Source: CALARM01 sp964431735 (GTDB lineage: Bacteria > Vulcanimicrobiota > SpSt-956 > JAKJGF01). Taken from it: a stretch of DNA of 6,115 bases. The stretch is taken from positions 1-6,115 of the forward strand of contig CAYSLJ010000263.1 of NCBI GenBank assembly GCA_964431735.1, given 5' to 3'. The position numbers and the translations under genes are program-made. The notes under the pieces are model-generated. The model saw only the letters and a program-made list of their open reading frames with translations. It did no database searches and was not told where the DNA came from. This document shows, piece by piece, positions 1 to 4,469 of this stretch. Every line of letters begins with the position of its first letter. Within the stretch, counting starts at the first letter, position 1.

Positions 1-8
1 TAGATGTT

Positions 9-12
9 GAGG
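9..12 (+). promoter_or_regulatory. Ribosome binding site of the hybrid kinase
   Basis: GAGG lies 5 nt upstream of the ATG at 18-20. It supports this start, since the reading frame itself is open back to the window edge. The promoter must lie outside the window. Confidence 0.75.
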
Positions 13-17
13 TAAAG

Positions 18-2615
18 ATGAATCTTCGTAAAAAAGCCCTGGTAATAATAATAATAACATTTCTCATACTTATAGGGATTTTATATATTATATCAAGGGA
101 ATTACTGTTGAGGAGTTTTTCCGATCTGGAAAAAGAATATACAAAAAAACATTTATACAGGACTATAAATGCCATAGAGCATGAATCGTCATCTCTGAAT
201 ATTCTTCTTTCTGGCTGGGCTCCATGGGATGATACGTACAATTTTATTCTCAATAAAAATAATACTTATATCCAGAGAAATCTTACAGCAGATTTTTTTA
301 TTATGCAAAAAATTAATATTATAATTTTTACAGATACCTCGGGCCACTTAGTTTATGGGAAATGTTTTGATCTGGACAGAGGAAAAGAGATCCATAATAA
401 AGATAAACTTTTTGAAGATCTAATAAAAAATTACAGGATACTGACTGAACATAAAAATATAAGAAATCATATAGAAGGAATTATTTTATTCAATAAAATC
501 CCTATTCTCATTGCTTCTCAACCCATAGTAACAAGTAATTACAAAGGTCCTATTAAAGGTGCATTGATTGTCGGCCGTTATTTAAATTCTAAAGAGTTGA
601 AGCTTATAGAGAAGGAAATTAATTTACCTGTAAAAATATATAATCTGAAAGATATTGTTCTTCCTCCAGAAATAGCAACATATCTTCTGAATGAAAAAAC
701 AGAAAGAATTCAAATATTGAATAATAAAATTATTGCAGGATACACACTGCTCAGGGATATATATAAAAAACCTGTTCTCATATTAAAGATAGAAGTTAAA
801 AGGGATATATACAGGCATGGTGAAGGCAGTATAATATATTTTCTTGTCTATTTTCTTCTAACAGGTTTAATAATCAGTTGTATTACAATAATAATTCTGG
901 ATAAACTGATTATGTCAAGATTGACAAGGCTTAATCAGACTGTAAATACAATAGGTAAAACAGGTAATCTCAGTGACAGACTTTCAGAGACAGGAACAGA
1001 TGAATTCAGTGGACTGGCCCAGTCTATAAATGAAATGCTTAAATCCATTGAAGACTCACAGGAAGAATTAAACAAGGCAGTAATGAATTCTATAACCTCT
1101 CAGATTGCAGTGCTTGACAGGGATGGAATAATTACATCTGTAAACGATGCATGGGAAAAATTTTCCAGAGAAAGAAAAGGAGAAGAAGAGAATTCATCTG
1201 ATATTGGTGAACATTATATAAAGGTATGGGAAAGTGAAACAGGTGAATTCAATACAGGAAAATTGAAAACTCTCGACGGAATAAGTGCAGTAATAAAAGG
1301 AAAAACTATGTATTTTTCCTGTGAATATCAATGTGAATTACCTTCCAGAACAATATGGCTTTTATTAAATGCAACGCCTCTGGCAGCCAAAAAAGGCGGT
1401 ACAGTAATATCACGTATGGATATTACAGAAAGAAAAAAAGCTGAAGAAAATCTCATTTTTATGGAAAAACAGCTCCGTCAGGCACAGAAACTGGAGGCTA
1501 TAGGAACACTTGCAGGAGGTATAGCACATGATTTCAATAATATCCTTTCAGCCATAATGGGTTATACAGAGATGACTCTTGTATTTCTGGTGAAAGAAGA
1601 AGGAAAGCTGAAAAATAATTTACAGAAAATATTAAAAGCCAGCAGAAGAGCGGCAGATCTTGTAAGTCAGATTCTCACCTTCAGCAGACAGAGTGAACAT
1701 GAAAAACAGATTATAGAGATAAAACCTGTAATAAAAGAAGTAATCAAACTTCTCAGAGCAACATTACCTTCTACTGTTGAAATAAGACATAAAATAGATG
1801 TTTTTTCAGATAAAATACTGGGAGACCCGACACAGATCCATCAAATATTAATGAACCTGTCTACCAATGCCGCCTATGCTATGAAAGATAAAGGAGGAAC
1901 TCTGGAAATCATTCTTACGGAAATAGAAATAACTGAAAGTACAAAAACGTCCAATCTGGCTCCAGGTTCATATATAAAATTAACGGTAAAAGATACAGGA
2001 AAAGGTATAGAACAGGAGGTTATGGATAAGATTTTCGATCCTTTCTTTACTACAAAACCACAGGGAGAAGGAACAGGTCTGGGACTTTCCGTAGTTCACG
2101 GCATTGTAAAAAGTTACGAAGGCTTCATAGAAGTTACAAGTAATATCGGTAAAGGAAGCACATTTGACATTTACTTACCTGCAGTAAAAGGAGGAGATAA
2201 GAAAAAAACAACAGGTGATTTAAATATTCCTCCTTCCGGTAAAGGACATATATTAATTGTAGATGATGAAGAAGACATTGTTTATCTGACACATCAACTT
2301 CTTATTCTCCTTGGATATGAAGTTACAGGCAAAACAAACAGCAAAGAAGCTCTGGAGATTTTTCGTCTTGAACCGGAGAAATTTACTCTCATTATAACTG
2401 ATTATACTATGCCACATATGACAGGTATAGATCTTGCCAGAGAAGCGGTAAAAATAAAACCTCTCATACCGGTAATTCTGTGCACAGGTTTTAATGACAG
2501 TATTACCCTGGACAGAGTAAGCGCTTTCGGTATAAGGGAAATTTTATTCAAACCGGTCAATCTTAATGTTCTGGGAGAAACAATACACAATATATTAAAT
2601 TCCGGTAACAGGTAA
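18..2615 (+). CDS. CHASE4-HAMP-PAS hybrid sensor histidine kinase with C-terminal receiver
   Basis: This 865-residue inner-membrane sensor should autophosphorylate on histidine in response to an extracytoplasmic signal and pass phosphate to its own receiver. Domains seen in order: membrane segment ~7-26 after a basic MNLRKK start; CHASE4-type sensor ~50-200 with the hallmark WAPWDDTYNF (67-76); second membrane segment ~271-295; HAMP ~296-349; PAS ~355-475 ending in DITERK; HisKA with GGIAHDFNN and phospho-acceptor His504; HATPase with N box (Asn613, Asn617), G1 DTGKG (659-663), F box FDPFFTTK (673-680) and G2 GTGLGL (685-690); a Lys-rich linker; receiver ~744-860 with acidic pair Asp749/Asp750, phospho-Asp795, Thr823 and Lys845. 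All catalytic residues are intact. There is no HPt or DNA-binding output domain, so a separate partner is expected. The ATG at 18 follows GAGG (9-12) by 5 nt. The frame stays open to base 3, so an upstream start cannot be fully excluded, but the N-terminus looks natural. Tandem TAA TAA stops end it. The ligand is unknown. Confidence 0.96.
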   Translation: MNLRKKALVIIIITFLILIGILYIISRELLLRSFSDLEKEYTKKHLYRTINAIEHESSSLNILLSGWAPWDDTYNFILNKNNTYIQRNLTADFFIMQKINIIIFTDTSGHLVYGKCFDLDRGKEIHNKDKLFEDLIKNYRILTEHKNIRNHIEGIILFNKIPILIASQPIVTSNYKGPIKGALIVGRYLNSKELKLIEKEINLPVKIYNLKDIVLPPEIATYLLNEKTERIQILNNKIIAGYTLLRDIYKKPVLILKIEVKRDIYRHGEGSIIYFLVYFLLTGLIISCITIIILDKLIMSRLTRLNQTVNTIGKTGNLSDRLSETGTDEFSGLAQSINEMLKSIEDSQEELNKAVMNSITSQIAVLDRDGIITSVNDAWEKFSRERKGEEENSSDIGEHYIKVWESETGEFNTGKLKTLDGISAVIKGKTMYFSCEYQCELPSRTIWLLLNATPLAAKKGGTVISRMDITERKKAEENLIFMEKQLRQAQKLEAIGTLAGGIAHDFNNILSAIMGYTEMTLVFLVKEEGKLKNNLQKILKASRRAADLVSQILTFSRQSEHEKQIIEIKPVIKEVIKLLRATLPSTVEIRHKIDVFSDKILGDPTQIHQILMNLSTNAAYAMKDKGGTLEIILTEIEITESTKTSNLAPGSYIKLTVKDTGKGIEQEVMDKIFDPFFTTKPQGEGTGLGLSVVHGIVKSYEGFIEVTSNIGKGSTFDIYLPAVKGGDKKKTTGDLNIPPSGKGHILIVDDEEDIVYLTHQLLILLGYEVTGKTNSKEALEIFRLEPEKFTLIITDYTMPHMTGIDLAREAVKIKPLIPVILCTGFNDSITLDRVSAFGIREILFKPVNLNVLGETIHNILNSGNR
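43..57 (+). repeat. In-frame (TAA)5 trinucleotide tract in the first membrane segment
   Basis: Five uninterrupted TAA triplets are read as consecutive ATA isoleucine codons inside the first transmembrane helix of the kinase (Ile10-Ile13 region). Slippage here would add or remove one hydrophobic residue without breaking the frame. It may be only a by-product of AT-rich codon use. Confidence 0.8.
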
Positions 2616-2625
2616 TAACAGATTC

Positions 2626-2651
2626 GTGACGCGTGACGTGTCACGCGTCAC
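2626..2651. repeat. GTGA-heptad palindrome between convergent genes
   Basis: Perfect inverted repeat: arm GTGACGCGTGAC (2626-2637), 2-nt centre, arm GTCACGCGTCAC (2640-2651). Each arm begins with the heptad GTGACGC followed by a second GTGAC unit when read on its own strand. It fills most of the 41-bp space between the kinase stop (2613-2615) and the cyclophilin stop (2657-2659), so it would form at the 3' end of both transcripts. It is markedly GC-rich against its AT-rich surroundings. Neither side carries a clear run of T, so a standard intrinsic terminator is not shown; a bidirectional transcription or RNA-end barrier is possible. A hairpin with a 2-nt loop must open its innermost pairs as RNA; in DNA a cruciform or protein-binding site is also possible. 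Confidence 0.9.
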
Positions 2652-2656
2652 AATAA

Positions 2657-3091
2657 CTATCTTACTACTGTCAGTTTCTGCATCTTATCACTTTTACGTA
2701 TTGCATCTACCACGTCAAGACCTTCTATTACACGGCCAAATACTGTATGAACACCGTCTAAATGAGGTTGAGGAGAATGACATATAAAGAACTGGCTTCC
2801 ACCTGTATCTTTTCCTGCATGAGCCATAGAAAGTGAGCCTCTGAGATGTTTATTGGGATTTATCTCACATTTTATTTTATAACCCGGGCCGCCTGTACCT
2901 GTTCCATGGGGACAACCGCCCTGAATCATAAAATCATCTATTACCCGGTGAAAGGTGAGACCATCATAAAAACCTTTCTCAATCAAAGTAATAAAATTCT
3001 GAACAGTACCAGGGGCATCCTGTTCAAACAATTCAATTTTCATGGTACCTTTATCTGTTTCCATTATCACCTGAGGATTTTTCTGAGCCAT
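2657..3091 (-). CDS. Cytoplasmic cyclophilin-type peptidyl-prolyl cis-trans isomerase
   Basis: This 144-residue single-domain cyclophilin should catalyse cis-trans isomerisation of Xaa-Pro bonds and assist protein folding. There is no signal peptide or membrane segment, so it is cytoplasmic, similar in role to PpiB but shorter than the E. coli protein (about 164 residues). Visible motifs are FHRVIDDFMIQGG (48-59), with catalytic Arg50 and Gln57 matching human CypA Arg55 and Gln63; the SMA-H segment (88-91); GSQFFI (98-103), with Gln100 and Phe102 matching Gln111 and Phe113; and HLDGVHTVFG (110-119), with His115 matching His126. The CypA Trp121 position is His110 here, a change common in bacterial cyclophilins and linked in the family to weaker cyclosporin binding. 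The ATG at 3091 is preceded by a G-run ribosome site. It is the last of three - strand genes, 242 bp downstream of the S51-like gene, so it probably has its own promoter. The stop is TAG with an in-frame TGA three codons later inside the palindrome. Confidence 0.97.
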   Translation of the reverse strand: MAQKNPQVIMETDKGTMKIELFEQDAPGTVQNFITLIEKGFYDGLTFHRVIDDFMIQGGCPHGTGTGGPGYKIKCEINPNKHLRGSLSMAHAGKDTGGSQFFICHSPQPHLDGVHTVFGRVIEGLDVVDAIRKSDKMQKLTVVR

Positions 3092-3098
3092 ACATAAG

Positions 3099-3104
3099 CC
3101 CCCC
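3099..3104 (-). promoter_or_regulatory. G-run ribosome binding site of the cyclophilin gene
   Basis: On the - strand a run of five A is followed by six G (3104-3099), 7 nt before the ATG. A pure G-run is not the usual GGAGG but can pair with the pyrimidine-rich 16S tail using G-U pairs, and the spacing is right. No other purine-rich candidate is near this start. Confidence 0.55.
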
Positions 3105-3131
3105 TTTTTAATTATTTATTTCTAACAGACA

Positions 3132-3146
3132 TGACCGGAGCGGTCA
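3132..3146. promoter_or_regulatory. Short perfect palindrome upstream of the cyclophilin gene
   Basis: TGACCG (3132-3137) and CGGTCA (3141-3146) are perfect inverted arms around the triplet GAG, about 41-55 bp upstream of the cyclophilin ATG. It could be a small hairpin in the leader or a half-site pair for a dimeric regulator. It does not follow the GTGANNN heptad pattern of the other palindromes, though it shares the TGAC core. Function is unproven. Confidence 0.4.
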
Positions 3147-3197
3147 CAACCAAATATGAAAATTAACAGACAGTGAAGCATAAGACTTTATCTTTTT

Positions 3198-3226
3198 CAT
3201 ATAAATTTAAATTTCGACAGAATAAA
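3198..3226 (-). promoter_or_regulatory. Possible promoter region upstream of the cyclophilin gene (weak)
   Basis: On the - strand this AT-rich stretch holds the 13-mer ATTTAAATTTATA (3212-3200), running into a TATATG that could serve as a -10 element. No convincing -35 hexamer stands at 16-18 bp. The same 13-mer lies at almost the same distance (about 103 versus 109 bp) upstream of the S51-like gene start, which is the main argument for a role. Simple AT richness is the alternative. Confidence 0.25.
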
Positions 3227-3253
3227 TAAATAACCTCTTCGAGAAATTTAAAT
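3205..3253. repeat. AT-rich inverted repeat with 11-bp arms
   Basis: ATTTAAATTTC (3205-3215) and GAAATTTAAAT (3243-3253) are perfect inverted arms separated by 27 nt. The arms are almost wholly A and T and are themselves partly self-complementary, so chance is a serious alternative. The left arm overlaps the 13-mer shared with 4366-4378. Confidence 0.45.
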
Positions 3254-3259
3254 GAATAA

Positions 3260-3330
3260 GTGAGTCATAAGTGGTGAGCAGTGAGTCGTGAATAAAAAGC
3301 GGCCTGTACCACTCACGACTCACATATCAC
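3260..3330. repeat. Inverted tandem-heptad element behind the S51-like gene
   Basis: On the + strand three adjoining heptads stand at 3274-3280 (GTGAGCA), 3281-3287 (GTGAGTC) and 3288-3294 (GTGAATA); another GTGAGTC sits one heptad earlier in register at 3260-3266. On the - strand, three adjoining heptads read GTGATAT (3330-3324), GTGAGTC (3323-3317) and GTGAGTG (3316-3310). The two triple arrays face each other across 15 nt (3295-3309). The innermost perfect pairing is GTGAGTCGTGA (3281-3291) with TCACGACTCAC (3313-3323), extended by GTGA/TCAC (3274-3277, 3327-3330) after a 3-nt mismatch. The element starts 3 bp after the TAG stop of the - strand gene ending at 3334. No T-run follows, so termination by the standard mechanism is not supported. 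Confidence 0.88.
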
Positions 3331-3333
3331 GAT

Positions 3334-4263
3334 CTAATGGAGATAAAAAATCTCTTCTATGCTGCTGTACTGAGATCTGCGCTGTGTCCAGTAATCTATA
3401 AAATCTCCCTGATTGGTTACTACAGTAATATTCTGCCAGCTATTATCAGGAGGCATGATTCTTACTACCATATCTCCTCCGTTAAAGCTCCAGCTGCGAC
3501 CATCAGGATAATAACTCAATATTTTTACACCCTGTCTTGTTTTAATGTGCCACTGATGGGCAGGAACATCCCAGGAACAGTCTTCTATAAACCAGATAAT
3601 CTGCCAGATATTGCCTGATTCCAGGAACCCCTGATCCACTCCTATTCCGGAATCATTGGGAAGTCCAATGGCCATACAATGGGTAAGATTTCTGGCCAGG
3701 TTATAAAGAGATTCTTCTCTGCCCGGTTCATGATGAAGGGTTGTAACAATATTTCTTGCAAGACCAAACCCGTAAGGATCTTCCAGATCATAATCAATTG
3801 AACTGGATAAATACTCACACAGCTGATCTGCTCCTGCAGAAAATCCTACAGTAAGAAGTCCCCTGTCCTGTCTTTCATGAAGTATTCTTTCGAAAAGATC
3901 TCCATCATTATAATAAAGCTGTCCCAGTTGTTTATATCTCCTCAGACCAAGGGAACTGTTTCCGCCGCCAAGGACAACAACCTGTGTATGCCAGAGCATA
4001 TGGAAAAATAAATCTACATCTTCTCTTCTGAGGTTATCATTCCAGTAAAAGGGGAAAAAATCCAGTCCATATTGTCTGTATTTTTCATAATACCACCGGA
4101 AATTTCCAAAATCCCATTCCTGGCTGCCCTGGGTTTTCTGGGACATGGGAAGATGCATAAGGGTTTTATTATCCCAGCTCTGAAGTGCACGTTCTACAAT
4201 CAAATCTCTGTGAATATATTCGCATCGATCATGAGACGAATAAATTAATGCTGTTGGTCTCAT
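3334..4263 (-). CDS. S51 peptidase/cyanophycinase-like protein with class I glutamine amidotransferase fold
   Basis: This 309-residue protein has the signature of the Ser-nucleophile branch of the class I glutamine amidotransferase-like superfamily (peptidase E, cyanophycinase). VVVLGGGNSSLGLR (95-108) matches the family GGGNT/Q strand-turn. GFSAGA (140-145) is the nucleophile elbow, with Ser142 as the likely catalytic residue. The stretch from His177/His178 through REESLYNLARNL to GLPNDSGIGVD (200-210) resembles the cyanophycinase segment running from its catalytic His to its GID-D-AI motif. No signal peptide or membrane segment is visible, so it is probably cytoplasmic. The N-terminal ~90 residues and a Trp-rich C-terminal part (from ~215) are not recognised; there are 12 Trp in all. 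The ATG follows AAGGA by 7 nt. It stands alone, with 194 bp before it and 242 bp after it. A peptidase acting on Asp-containing dipeptides or an isopeptide is possible by family, but the substrate is unknown, as is whether it is catalytic at all. Confidence 0.88.
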   Translation of the reverse strand: MRPTALIYSSHDRCEYIHRDLIVERALQSWDNKTLMHLPMSQKTQGSQEWDFGNFRWYYEKYRQYGLDFFPFYWNDNLRREDVDLFFHMLWHTQVVVLGGGNSSLGLRRYKQLGQLYYNDGDLFERILHERQDRGLLTVGFSAGADQLCEYLSSSIDYDLEDPYGFGLARNIVTTLHHEPGREESLYNLARNLTHCMAIGLPNDSGIGVDQGFLESGNIWQIIWFIEDCSWDVPAHQWHIKTRQGVKILSYYPDGRSWSFNGGDMVVRIMPPDNSWQNITVVTNQGDFIDYWTQRRSQYSSIEEIFYLH

Positions 4264-4270
4264 ATAGTCT

Positions 4271-4275
4271 TCCTT
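4271..4275 (-). promoter_or_regulatory. Ribosome binding site of the S51-like gene
   Basis: AAGGA on the - strand (4275-4271), within the purine stretch AGAAAGGAAG, ends 7 nt before the ATG at 4263 and supports that start. Confidence 0.75.
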
Positions 4276-4330
4276 TCTGATAAGTTTATTAAGCTGTCAA
4301 TGAGTACTGTGAGCATAAATAATAGATTTC

Positions 4331-4360
4331 TCGTGACGCGTGACGGTCAGTAATACTGAC
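4331..4360. repeat. Partial GTGA-heptad element plus small hairpin in the S51-like gene leader
   Basis: Bases 4331-4345 (TCGTGACGCGTGACG) are identical over 15 bp to 2624-2638, the left half of the palindrome between the convergent genes. The heptads are GTGACGC (4333-4339) and GTGACGG (4340-4346). The matching right arm is absent. In its place a short inverted repeat follows, GTCAG (4346-4350) and CTGAC (4356-4360) around TAATA, with one further complementary pair of bases on each inner side. It lies about 70-100 bp upstream of the S51-like start, so it may be in that gene's untranslated leader or between its promoter and the mutase 3' end. Confidence 0.75.
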
Positions 4361-4363
4361 ATG

Positions 4364-4390
4364 CTTATAAATTTAAATAATTCTAAGCAA
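4364..4390 (-). promoter_or_regulatory. Candidate promoter of the S51-like gene (weak)
   Basis: On the - strand TTGCTT (4390-4385) is followed after 15 bp by TATAAG (4369-4364), a five-of-six match to the -10 consensus. The spacing is short for sigma-70. The -10 region contains the 13-mer ATTTAAATTTATA (4378-4366), repeated upstream of the cyclophilin gene. If used, it would give a leader of roughly 90 nt that includes the partial heptad element. Confidence 0.3.
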
Positions 4391-4428
4391 TAAGAAGAAA
4401 TCCTTCAAAGTGAGCAGAAAATTGTCGT

Positions 4429-4469
4429 AATGCGTGAATAGTGATGTATAAGTATCACTATTCACCATT
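4429..4469. repeat. GTGA-heptad palindrome overlapping the 3' end of the mutase gene
   Basis: GTGAATAGTGAT (4434-4445) and ATCACTATTCAC (4454-4465) are perfect 12-bp inverted arms around an 8-nt loop. AATG (4429-4432) and CATT (4466-4469) extend the stem past one bulged C (4433). Heptads on the + strand are GTGAATA (4434-4440) and GTGATGT (4441-4447); on the - strand they are ATGAATG (4472-4466), GTGAATA (4465-4459) and GTGATAC (4458-4452). The right arm contains the mutase TAG stop, the following in-frame TGA and the codon for Glu540. On the mutase transcript the stem would be followed a few bases later by a short TTTT within AATTTTCT, making this the closest of the palindromes to an intrinsic terminator, though a weak one. 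Confidence 0.88.

Noticed and set aside
2402..2644. 80-residue open frame on the - strand opposite the kinase receiver domain
   Set aside because: It lies almost wholly antisense to the conserved receiver domain, starts inside the palindrome, resembles no known protein and has no ribosome site.
2626..2651. Calling the convergent palindrome a standard bidirectional intrinsic terminator
   Set aside because: No clear T-run follows on either strand and the loop is only 2 nt, so it is reported as a repeat with possible terminator function.
3112..3233. A 10-bp inverted repeat TTATTTATTT (3112-3121) with AAATAAATAA (3224-3233)
   Set aside because: Both arms are simple AT tetranucleotide runs, expected by chance in this composition.
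2846..3618. + strand open frames opposite the cyclophilin (2846-3097) and the S51-like gene (3337-3618)
   Set aside because: Their composition is that of shadow frames and the opposite strands encode recognisable conserved motifs.
4278..4300. Perfect -35-like TTGACA on the - strand (4300-4295) close upstream of the S51-like start
   Set aside because: No -10-like hexamer stands at 16-18 bp; the best candidate, TTATCA, is only 11 bp away and the ribosome site occupies the proper distance.
2626..4469. Reading the palindromes as a CRISPR array
   Set aside because: The elements are hundreds of bases apart with genes between them, their sequences differ, and there are no regular spacers or cas genes.
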